Shown piece by piece: positions 56,777 through 64,000 of a DNA stretch of 64,000 nt. How positions within the stretch are numbered: position 1 is the first letter of the stretch; each line of letters starts with the position of its first letter. The notes under the pieces were generated by a model, which saw nothing but the letters and a program-made list of their open reading frames with translations, had not been told where the DNA came from and searched no databases. The position numbers and the translations under genes are program-made. This DNA is from Thalassotalea sp. PP2-459 (GTDB lineage: Bacteria; Pseudomonadota; Gammaproteobacteria; Enterobacterales; Alteromonadaceae): contig NZ_MKQD01000037.1 of assembly GCF_001913705.1 (NCBI RefSeq), positions 1 through 64,000 of the forward strand. Direction: 5' to 3'.

Positions 56777-58227
56777 GTAAACTTATGAAAAAAATATCGA
56801 ATACCATTAGTACTATTCCAGAAATGCGCCGTGTTAAATCAATCCACTTCGTTGGTATTGGTGGTGCTGGCATGGGAGGCATCGCCGAAGTATTATTAAA
56901 TGAAGGTTATCAAATCACCGGTTCAGATATCGGTGAAAACTCAGTGGTTAAACGCCTTGAAGGTCTTGGCGCAAAAGTAACGATAGGACACCAAGCAGAC
57001 AATATTATAAGCGCAAGTGTAATTGTGGTATCAACGGCAATAGATCAAGAAAACCCTGAACTCATCAAAGCAAGAGAGTTACGTATACCAATAGTTAGGC
57101 GTGCAGAAATGCTAGCAGAATTAATGCGCTTTAGGCACGGTATCGCTATTGCTGGTACACATGGTAAAACGACAACCACTAGCTTAATAGCCAGTGTCTT
57201 TGCAGAAGCTGATCTCGATCCAACGTTCGTTATTGGTGGCTTATTAAATAGTGCAGGTACCAATGCACGTTTAGGTTCAAGCCGTTATTTAATTGCAGAA
57301 GCTGACGAAAGCGATGCGTCATTTTTACATTTACAGCCTATGGTTGCAGTGATCACTAATATCGATGAAGATCACATGGAAACCTACCAAGGTGATTTTG
57401 AAAAGCTTAAAGACACCTACATTGAATTTCTACATAACTTGCCTTTCTATGGGCTTGCTGTGGTCTGTATTGATAACCCAGTAGTGCGTGAAATACTGCC
57501 AAGAATTGGTCGCCAAGTGATTACCTATGGTTTTTCTGATGACGCAGATGTTGTTGCCACGAACTATCAACAAAGTGGTGGCGTTAGCTATTTCTGTGTA
57601 GAACGCCAGGGCTTACCAAATCTTGACTTAAGCGTTAATTTGCCTGGCCAACATAATGTATTAAATGCATTAGCGAGTATTGCAGTGGCAACCGATGAAG
57701 GTGTTGCTGATCAAGCGATTGAAAAGGCTCTCTCGAACTTTGCAGGTATCGGACGAAGGTTTGAACAGTTGGCTGACTTATCAACGGATAAAGGTCATAT
57801 GGTGTTGGTGGATGATTACGGTCATCATCCACGTGAAGTTGCCGCAACGATAAAAGCGATGCGTAATGGTTGGCCAGATAAACGCTTAGTGATGATCTTT
57901 CAACCGCACCGATATTCCCGAACACGAGATTTATACGAAGACTTCACTGAAGTGTTGTCTGAAATCGATAGCTTATTTTTGCTTGATGTTTATGCCGCAG
58001 GTGAGATACCTGTAGCAGGTGCAGATAGTAAAAGCTTAGCCAGAAGCATAAGGCAACGGGGCCAAGTAGAGCCCATTTACGTTAGCGATTTAAAGAAACT
58101 CCCTGAGCTACTTGCCAGTCATCTCATTGATGGTGATATGGTGATCACTCAAGGTGCCGGTAATATTGGTGCGCTTGCTCGTTCATTAGCGAATGATGCG
58201 ATATTGGGAGGCAACGATGAAAGCTAA
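56773..58227 (+). CDS. murC: UDP-MurNAc:L-alanine ligase
   Basis: First peptide ligase of the pathway. Start ATG 56773 overlaps the murG stop (ATGA); a TTG at 56752 is in frame but lies within murG and is less likely. About 484 residues. N-terminal [20 protein letters not shown] loop [21 protein letters not shown] and [11 protein letters not shown] are Mur ligase and MurC-specific blocks. Confidence 0.96.
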
Positions 58228-59149
58228 CCTTCATATTGCGGTATTATTTGGCGGTGATTCAGCTGAAAGAGAAGTGTCATTAAGATCAGGGCAGGCAGTA
58301 GCAAACGGCTTAACCGAAGCCGGCTTTAAAGTAACGTTAATTGATACTAAAGATTATTGCTTGTCTGATTTAGCAAGAGCTGATGTTGATCACGTGTTTA
58401 TTGCTTTGCATGGTCGAGGTGGTGAAGATGGTAGTGTGCAAGGGGCCCTAGAGTATATGAATATCTCATATACTGGTTCTGGCGTACTTGGTTCAGCACT
58501 TGCGATGGATAAAATACGTTCTAAACAAGTGATGCAGTCGGCGGCAATACCAACCGCTGCGTTTGAGATAGTACATAAAGATAGCTTTAACAATGCTCAG
58601 GCTAAAACGATCCTGCAAAAGCTAGGCGATAAAGTGATGGTTAAACCCGCACACGAAGGCTCTAGTATTGGTATGTCAGTAGCTGAAAATCCCTCTGAAT
58701 TAACGCATAGCCTTGAAACAGCTTTCCAATATGATGAAGAAGTATTAGTGGAAGCATGGATTTCAGGACCAGAATACACAGTCGCGATTCTTGGTAATAA
58801 TGCGTTACCAGCAATTCATATGGAAACGCCAAATACCTTTTATGATTACCAGGCGAAATACCAATCAAGCACAACACGTTATCATTGCCCTAGTGGTTTA
58901 TCTGATAATGATGAAAAAGCACTTAGTGACATCGCATTGAAAGCATTTAAATGCACTGGTGCAAAAGATTGGGGGCGCGTTGATGTTATGCGAGATAATA
59001 AAAACCAATGGCAGGTATTAGAAGTAAATACGGTACCAGGAATGACAGAAACATCGTTAGTGCCGAAAGCGGCCAAAGTTTATGGGTTATCGTTTGTTGA
59101 ACTGGTAACAAAGATTGTTGAATTAAGCATAGACAATAAAGGCAAATAA
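58217..59149 (+). CDS. ddl: D-alanine:D-alanine ligase
   Basis: An ATP-grasp enzyme making D-Ala-D-Ala for MurF. Start ATG 58217 has GGGAGG seven bases upstream; the longer frame from 58193 is inside murC. About 310 residues. Motifs: [42 protein letters not shown] and [11 protein letters not shown] with metal ligands. The Tyr/Phe selecting D-Ala is in the usual context, so D-Ala-D-Ala rather than D-Ala-D-Lac is expected. Confidence 0.96.
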   Translation: MKANLHIAVLFGGDSAEREVSLRSGQAVANGLTEAGFKVTLIDTKDYCLSDLARADVDHVFIALHGRGGEDGSVQGALEYMNISYTGSGVLGSALAMDKIRSKQVMQSAAIPTAAFEIVHKDSFNNAQAKTILQKLGDKVMVKPAHEGSSIGMSVAENPSELTHSLETAFQYDEEVLVEAWISGPEYTVAILGNNALPAIHMETPNTFYDYQAKYQSSTTRYHCPSGLSDNDEKALSDIALKAFKCTGAKDWGRVDVMRDNKNQWQVLEVNTVPGMTETSLVPKAAKVYGLSFVELVTKIVELSIDNKGK

Positions 59150-59154
59150 GCACC

Positions 59155-59934
59155 GTGGCAACCAAGCAGAAAAAAGCAACGTCACAAAGCAACAATGTAG
59201 AACAACTTCATTGGGGGTTCTGGTTTGGTGTTAGCTTTTTTGTGTTAGTTATTTTATCGCTTTGTTATATGGGATGGTTGATGTCAGAACGCTTATCTGC
59301 GCAAGAATCTGCGCCGGTAACTTCTGTGGAAATCATGGGTGAAATGCCATATACCACAAGGTTAGACATTGAAAAGGCTATCGAAACAATCAATTTGGGT
59401 AACTTTTTTAACGTTGATGTAAATAAAGTACAACAGCATGTGGCTGATTTACCGTGGGTGTACTCTGTTTCCGTGCGAAAACAATGGCCTAATGAATTGA
59501 AAATTTATGTGGTAGACCAAGAGCCTGTTGCATTTTGGAATGGTGATTTTTTAATTAATACGCAAGGTGTTGCCTTTCAGGCAGATACCTCAAGGGTCGT
59601 TAAACATTTACCTGCATTTTACGGCCCAGAAGGTAGTGAACAAACAGCGTTAGAAAACTACACAAATTTGAGTGAGATTTTAGCATTTGGTGAACTAAGC
59701 ATTGATGAGTTAATGCTTTCAGAGCGTTATTCATGGCAGTTGACACTAAATGATGGCGTATCGCTAAATTTAGGTCGAGAAAATAGAGTACAACGAATAC
59801 AGCGATTTATCGATGTATATCCACAAATTAAAAAAAATGCTGAGCAAAAGCAACAAGTAGATTATGTGGATTTACGTTATGACACCGGCCTTTCAGTAGG
59901 TTGGAAACCTTTAACAGAGAAAGAAAGAGTTTAA
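59155..59934 (+). CDS. ftsQ: Cell division protein FtsQ
   Basis: A bitopic divisome protein of 259 residues: cytoplasmic N-terminus, TM helix (about 22-45), POTRA domain (SVEIMGEMPYTTRLDIEKAI) and the FtsQ beta domain (LPWVYSVSVRKQWPNELKIYV, DLRYDTGLSVGWK). It forms FtsQLB. Start is GTG 59155, five bases after ddl, with a distant AAAGG. Confidence 0.95.
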   Translation: MATKQKKATSQSNNVEQLHWGFWFGVSFFVLVILSLCYMGWLMSERLSAQESAPVTSVEIMGEMPYTTRLDIEKAIETINLGNFFNVDVNKVQQHVADLPWVYSVSVRKQWPNELKIYVVDQEPVAFWNGDFLINTQGVAFQADTSRVVKHLPAFYGPEGSEQTALENYTNLSEILAFGELSIDELMLSERYSWQLTLNDGVSLNLGRENRVQRIQRFIDVYPQIKKNAEQKQQVDYVDLRYDTGLSVGWKPLTEKERV

Positions 59935-59939
59935 CTTAA

Positions 59940-61175
59940 ATGGCAAAAGTTAATGACAGAAATTTAGTAGTAGGCTTGGATATTGGTACATCCAAAATCT
60001 CTGTTGCTGTGGGCGAAATTACGTTAGATAGCCAACTTAGCATTGTAGGTGTTGGGAGTCAGCCGGCGAGAGGAATGGATAAAGGGGGCGTAAACGATTT
60101 AAACCTCGTGATCCAATCTATACAGCGCGCAATTAATGAAGCGGAATTGATGGCTGATTGTCATATTACCTCTGTGTACTTAGGTATTTCAGGTAAGCAC
60201 ATTAGTTGTCAAAACGAAAACGGCATGGTGCCAATTAACGATCAAGAGGTCACGCAAGAAGACGTTGATAACGTGATCCATACCGCACGTTCAGTACCGC
60301 TTTCAGCAGAAAGACGTATGTTGCATGTGTTGCCCCAAGAATATTCTATTGATTGCCAAGACGGTATAAAAAGTCCAATAGGTATGTCAGGTGTGCGTAT
60401 GGAAGCAAAAGTACATATCGTCACGTGCGCTAATGATATGGCAAAAAATATTGTTAAGTGTGTTGAGCGTTGCGACGTAAAAGCGGATCAATTAATTTTT
60501 TCAGCACTAGCGTCAAGTTATGGTGTGATCACTGATGATGAAAAAGAACTGGGTATCTGTGTGGTAGATATTGGTGCAGGTACCATGGATATTGCTGTAT
60601 TTACTGGCGGTGCTTTGCGTCATACCGCGGTGATCCCTGTTGCTGGCAATCAAGTAACCAGTGATATTGCAAAAATATTTAGAACGCCGTTGAGCCATGC
60701 GGAAGACATAAAAGTGCAATATGCGTGTGCATTACGCCAAATGGTCAGTATGGAAGAAAACATTGAAGTTCCCAGTGTAGGTGGTAGACCTGCGCGCTCT
60801 ATGTCACGTCATACGTTGGCTGAAGTTGTTGAGCCTCGATATCATGAATTATTCGAGCTCATCCAAGAAGAATTACGCCAGTGTGGTTTAGAAGACCAAA
60901 TAGCAGCGGGCTATGTGTTAACAGGTGGTACCGCGAAAATGGAAGGCGTTGTTGAGTTTGCTGAAGAAGTATTTCAAATGCCAGTACGTGTTGCAGCCCC
61001 TCAACGCATAGCGGGTTTAAAAGAGTACGTTAATGATCCTACATACGCGACAGTAGTAGGGCTATTGCAATATGGCATGCAAGCGAACGAACAAAACCAA
61101 AGTGAAGAAAAGCCAACTGATGGTGTCACCAGTATTGGCACAAGAGTTCTGGCTTGGTTTAAAGGTGAATTTTAA
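59940..61175 (+). CDS. ftsA: Cell division protein FtsA
   Basis: An actin-fold ATPase that anchors FtsZ to the membrane. 411 residues. The phosphate 1 motif is VVGLDIGTSKISVAVGE; the SHS2 (1C) insertion follows; phosphate 2 is CVVDIGAGTMDIAVF; the adenosine motif is VLTGGTAKMEG. The C-terminal amphipathic membrane helix is TRVLAWFKGEF. It lies five bases after ftsQ. Confidence 0.97.
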   Translation: MAKVNDRNLVVGLDIGTSKISVAVGEITLDSQLSIVGVGSQPARGMDKGGVNDLNLVIQSIQRAINEAELMADCHITSVYLGISGKHISCQNENGMVPINDQEVTQEDVDNVIHTARSVPLSAERRMLHVLPQEYSIDCQDGIKSPIGMSGVRMEAKVHIVTCANDMAKNIVKCVERCDVKADQLIFSALASSYGVITDDEKELGICVVDIGAGTMDIAVFTGGALRHTAVIPVAGNQVTSDIAKIFRTPLSHAEDIKVQYACALRQMVSMEENIEVPSVGGRPARSMSRHTLAEVVEPRYHELFELIQEELRQCGLEDQIAAGYVLTGGTAKMEGVVEFAEEVFQMPVRVAAPQRIAGLKEYVNDPTYATVVGLLQYGMQANEQNQSEEKPTDGVTSIGTRVLAWFKGEF

Positions 61176-61249
61176 AAAGGGTGACATTGTTATCCTGTTA
61201 TTTTTAAAAGTTTTGGTGGAACAAAACATAACAATCGGAGAGAGAAAAA

Positions 61250-62419
61250 ATGTTTGAATTAATGGAAGATCATAACGAAGAAGCTGTAATAAAAGTGATT
61301 GGTGTTGGCGGCGGTGGCGGTAATGCCGTTGAACATATGGTTTGCCAAACCATTGAAGGTGTGGAATTTATTACGGCAAACACAGACTCACAGGCGTTAC
61401 GTAACTCATCAGCGAATGTCACGTTACAAATAGGTGGTGATGTCACAAAAGGTTTAGGTGCAGGAGCTAACCCAGAAATTGGGCGTCGAAGCGCAGAAGA
61501 AGACCGCGAAACCATCAAAGAAACCATTCAAGGAGCAGATATGATTTTCATTGCTGCTGGTATGGGTGGCGGTACAGGAACTGGCGCGGCACCTGTTGTT
61601 GCAGAAGTTGCTAAAGAATTGGGCATTTTAACGGTTGCTGTAGTGACTAAGCCTTTCCCTTTTGAAGGTAAAAAGCGTATGAACTACGCAGATCAAGGGA
61701 TAGAATTTTTAGCACAAAACGTAGACTCGTTGATTACTATTCCAAATGAAAAGCTATTAAAAGTGTTAGGCCCTGGTACGTCATTATTAGATGCATTTAA
61801 AGCTGCCAATAACGTATTGCTAGGTGCTGTTCAAGGGATTGCGGAACTTATTACCCGTCCTGGACTCATAAACGTAGATTTTGCTGATGTTCGCACAGTA
61901 ATGTCAGAAATGGGCACAGCAATGATGGGCTCAGGTATTGCTTCAGGTGAAGACAGAGCAGAAGAAGCTGCAGAAGCTGCAATTTCTAGCCCATTACTTG
62001 AAGATGTTGATTTAGCCGGTGCACGCGGCATATTAGTTAATATTACTGCTGGCATGGACATTTCTATTGATGAATTTGAAACAGTTGGTAATGCAGTTAA
62101 AGCGTTTGCTTCTGAAAATGCAACGGTTGTTGTTGGTGCGGTCATCGATCCTGAAATGACTGATGAATTAAGGGTAACCGTTGTTGCAACAGGTATTGGT
62201 GCAGAGCGCAAGCCTGATATCACGTTAGTGAATCCGACGCCAGCAGTTGAACCCATTGCGGTTGGTCAGGAATTTACTTCGGCACCACAACCAGAAGTAA
62301 ATACACAATCAGCAGCAATGCCAGAAGCAAATGCTCAGGCACAAACACAAAAAGTAACAGCGGCTGCGATTGATGACTACTTAGATATTCCAGCATTTTT
62401 GAGAAAGCAGGCTGACTAA
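61250..62419 (+). CDS. ftsZ: Cell division GTPase FtsZ
   Basis: The tubulin homologue forming the Z ring. 389 residues. The N-terminal [15 protein letters not shown], tubulin signature [18 protein letters not shown]7 loop [15 protein letters not shown] and C-terminal tail [13 protein letters not shown] (binding FtsA and ZipA) are all present. A variable Gln/Ala-rich linker spans about 325-375. GGAGAGAG precedes ATG 61250. The 74 bases after ftsA may hold an additional promoter. Confidence 0.98.
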   Translation: MFELMEDHNEEAVIKVIGVGGGGGNAVEHMVCQTIEGVEFITANTDSQALRNSSANVTLQIGGDVTKGLGAGANPEIGRRSAEEDRETIKETIQGADMIFIAAGMGGGTGTGAAPVVAEVAKELGILTVAVVTKPFPFEGKKRMNYADQGIEFLAQNVDSLITIPNEKLLKVLGPGTSLLDAFKAANNVLLGAVQGIAELITRPGLINVDFADVRTVMSEMGTAMMGSGIASGEDRAEEAAEAAISSPLLEDVDLAGARGILVNITAGMDISIDEFETVGNAVKAFASENATVVVGAVIDPEMTDELRVTVVATGIGAERKPDITLVNPTPAVEPIAVGQEFTSAPQPEVNTQSAAMPEANAQAQTQKVTAAAIDDYLDIPAFLRKQAD

Positions 62420-62470
62420 GTAATTATTTATTCCGGTATAAATACGCCGATAACGCGTAGGTATTTTGCT

Positions 62471-62520
62471 AAATTTTGATTTTGTTAAATTTTGATTTTG
62501 TTAAGCATTTTTGCTATATT
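62471..62520 (+). promoter_or_regulatory. lpxC promoter on a 16-bp tandem repeat
   Basis: AAATTTTGATTTTGTT occurs twice head to tail (62471-62486, 62487-62502). The second copy supplies a -35 TTGATT (62492-62497) which is 17 bases from -10 TATATT (62515-62520). The first copy carries the same -35 word 16 bases earlier. Confidence 0.65.
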
Positions 62521-62582
62521 ATGCCGCCGCTCGAAAGGTGGTGCCATATTTGGCAATTAGTTAGAGCTTAAGAAGGCTACTT

Positions 62583-63500
62583 ATGATTAAACAACGTACA
62601 TTAAAAACGAGTGTTTCAGCAGTAGGTGTTGGTTTACACAAAGGTAAAAAGGTGCAGCTCACTCTCCGTCCTGCGCCTGCAAATACAGGTATTGTATTTC
62701 GCCGTGTAGACTTAGAACCTGTTGTTGATATTAAAGCAACGCCAGAGGCTGTTGGTGAAACCACGATGTGTACGTGTTTAGTGAATGAACAAGGTGTGAA
62801 GATTTCCACCGTCGAGCACTTGTTAGCTGCAGTTGCAGGTATGGGAATTGACAATTTAATTATTGACGTTGATTCTCACGAAATTCCGATCATGGATGGT
62901 AGCTCCTTACCGTTTGTTTATCTGATTCAATCGGTAGGTATTGAAACATTAGAAACAGCAAAACGCTTTATTCGTATTAAACGTCCAATTAGAGTAGAAG
63001 AGGGTGATAAGTGGGCTGAGTTACGTCCACACGAAGGTTTTAAAATTGATTTTGCTATTGATTTTGAACACCCGATTATTGCCAACACGGTTCAACAGAA
63101 AACAATGGACTTATCAACGTGCTCTTTTATTAAAGAAATTAGTCGAGCACGTACCTTTGGTTTTGTACGTGATATTGAACTGCTGAGATCACATAACCTT
63201 GCGTTAGGCGGTAGCTTAGAAAATGCGATTGTGTTAGACGATTTTCAAATGTTAAACAAAGATGATTTACGTTATGACGATGAATTTGTTACACACAAAA
63301 TTTTAGATGCCATTGGTGATTTATTTATGTGTGGTCATAATATGCTTGCTGAATTACGTGCATTTAAATCAGGACACGGATTAAATAATTTATTATTAAG
63401 GGAAGTTTTCAAGCATAAAGATGCTTGGGAGTGGGTAACGTATGAAGACTCATCGGTTTCCCCGATAGAATTTCAAGAGGCTAGTGCAACAAGCTTCTAA
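62583..63500 (+). CDS. lpxC: UDP-3-O-acyl-N-acetylglucosamine deacetylase
   Basis: A zinc enzyme catalysing the committed step of lipid A synthesis. 305 residues. Zinc ligands are in [17 protein letters not shown] and in [10 protein letters not shown] (His and Asp); the catalytic His is in FKSGHGLNN. The dyad domain motif [16 protein letters not shown] is present. Its own promoter lies in the 163-base gap after ftsZ, and a terminator follows. Confidence 0.97.
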   Translation: MIKQRTLKTSVSAVGVGLHKGKKVQLTLRPAPANTGIVFRRVDLEPVVDIKATPEAVGETTMCTCLVNEQGVKISTVEHLLAAVAGMGIDNLIIDVDSHEIPIMDGSSLPFVYLIQSVGIETLETAKRFIRIKRPIRVEEGDKWAELRPHEGFKIDFAIDFEHPIIANTVQQKTMDLSTCSFIKEISRARTFGFVRDIELLRSHNLALGGSLENAIVLDDFQMLNKDDLRYDDEFVTHKILDAIGDLFMCGHNMLAELRAFKSGHGLNNLLLREVFKHKDAWEWVTYEDSSVSPIEFQEASATSF

Positions 63501-63513
63501 TAAAAATAACAAG

Positions 63514-63536
63514 CCGAACAATTTGTTCGGTTTTTT
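63514..63536 (+). terminator. Rho-independent terminator at the end of the dcw-lpxC region
   Basis: CCGAACA (63514-63520), loop ATT, TGTTCGG (63524-63530), then TTTTTT. Perfect 7-bp stem. It lies 14 bases after lpxC and about 30 bases before the convergent dciA stop. Confidence 0.9.
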
Positions 63537-63565
63537 ATTTACTTTAGTAAAATATTGTTTTGATA

Positions 63566-64000
63566 TTACCTATCAGCAAGTTTAGCTAAGTTAAGAATTT
63601 TTTGTTTCAGTGAGTCAGATGCGTGCTCAGCGACTGCTTCAAGTTGCTTAGCGGTATTTTTGGAAAGGTGTTTGCGCGGCTTTGAATCCTCGCTTTCTTT
63701 TGCTATTTGATTTGCAAACGGTCGTACTTTTATGTCAATTTGATTGAACTGGCCTTGTGTAATGTCTGCGAGTTTACGGCAAATGTTCATTCGCTCAAAT
63801 TGTAATCGTTGAGACCACACTGCAGAAGAAACACCAATAACACAGGTGTTCTGATTAAAGTTACTGATGTGCCACACTTGCTCTGGCAAGTCAGGGCAAG
63901 ACTGCCGGATGATGTCTTCAAGCTGTGATAAAAATTTGGTTTTTGTGGCAATTTGTGCCAAAGTGCCTGCTGACGATTTTAGTAAGCTAGACGCATCAAA
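63566..64000 (-). CDS. dciA: DUF721 protein, probable helicase operator DciA (5' end outside window)
   Basis: The open frame runs to the right edge and continues beyond it; TTG 63961 is in frame but the sequence before it (SSLLKSSAGTLAQI) still looks like the family's N-terminus, so the true start is probably outside. The protein has the DUF721 pattern QLEDIIRQSCPDLPEQVWHI and a KH-like fold segment CVIGVSSAVWSQRLQFERMNICRKL, IDIKVRP. DciA loads the replicative helicase DnaB in bacteria without DnaC. Its place next to lpxC and facing it is usual in Alteromonadales, with secA expected further right. Confidence 0.85.
   Translation of the reverse strand, partial: FDASSLLKSSAGTLAQIATKTKFLSQLEDIIRQSCPDLPEQVWHISNFNQNTCVIGVSSAVWSQRLQFERMNICRKLADITQGQFNQIDIKVRPFANQIAKESEDSKPRKHLSKNTAKQLEAVAEHASDSLKQKILNLAKLADR

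Noticed and set aside
59940-62419. Unusual ftsA/ftsZ arrangement
   Set aside because: Order, spacing and motifs are ordinary for gammaproteobacteria.

Overview
The window looks like chromosomal DNA of an AT-rich marine gammaproteobacterium of the order Alteromonadales, most likely Colwelliaceae (Colwellia/Thalassotalea type). This is inferred from the gene content: a complete dcw cell-wall/division cluster in gammaproteobacterial order, ArgR, an RstAB-like two-component system linked to MipA and DUF3019, a GlyGly-CTERM protease, a tryptophan-halogenase-family gene inside a sugar-use locus, and a vSGLT-like symporter. No rRNA or tRNA gene, CRISPR array or intact mobile element was seen.

Bases 1-19,800 (accessory). 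The left edge holds a broken IS110-family transposase. It is followed by a secreted subtilase with calcium-binding TSP3 repeats and a GlyGly-CTERM tail, and by a small XRE regulator bracketed by GTTAGGC/GCCTAAC cores like those of an integron cassette. Two lipoproteins follow (a metallophosphoesterase and an S9 peptidase). Next is a sugar module: a flavin-dependent halogenase-family protein with a SapC-like tail, transcribed divergently from a periplasmic YgjK-type GH63 glucosidase and a Na+/sugar symporter. A large hybrid histidine kinase and a MarR regulator close the region.

Bases 19,800-30,000. An 813-base gap carries a 161-bp MITE-like inverted-repeat element and a strong hairpin. A chemoreceptor follows, then a three-gene minus-strand operon (GH109-type protein, sugar nucleotidyltransferase, NahK-like kinase) that reads as amino-sugar release and salvage to a nucleotide sugar. 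A second operon encodes MipA/OmpV, DUF3019 and an RstA/RstB-like pair.

Bases 30,000-45,200. This stretch holds a LysR regulator divergent from glutaryl-CoA dehydrogenase, a polysaccharide deacetylase divergent from argR, and a compact three-gene set of single-membrane-span proteins that includes a membrane-anchored XRE regulator. GalM, a GNAT acetyltransferase, a periplasmic TonB-C-domain protein and a YcxB-like protein follow. A Fur-box-preceded Fe3+ ABC transporter (three genes) and a secreted M9 collagenase-type protease with two VHL-beta-like, two PKD and two PPC domains complete it.

Bases 45,200-64,000 (core). The dcw cluster runs mraZ-rsmH-ftsL-ftsI-murE-murF-mraY-murD-ftsW-murG-murC-ddl-ftsQ-ftsA-ftsZ-lpxC, mostly with overlapping or touching genes. 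It is preceded by a promoter with three MraZ-type direct repeats and ended by a rho-independent terminator. A convergent dciA (DUF721) gene runs off the right edge. The best candidates for something undescribed are the halogenase-SapC fusion, the collagenase with VHL-like domains, the membrane XRE triplet and the GH109-kinase-nucleotidyltransferase operon.
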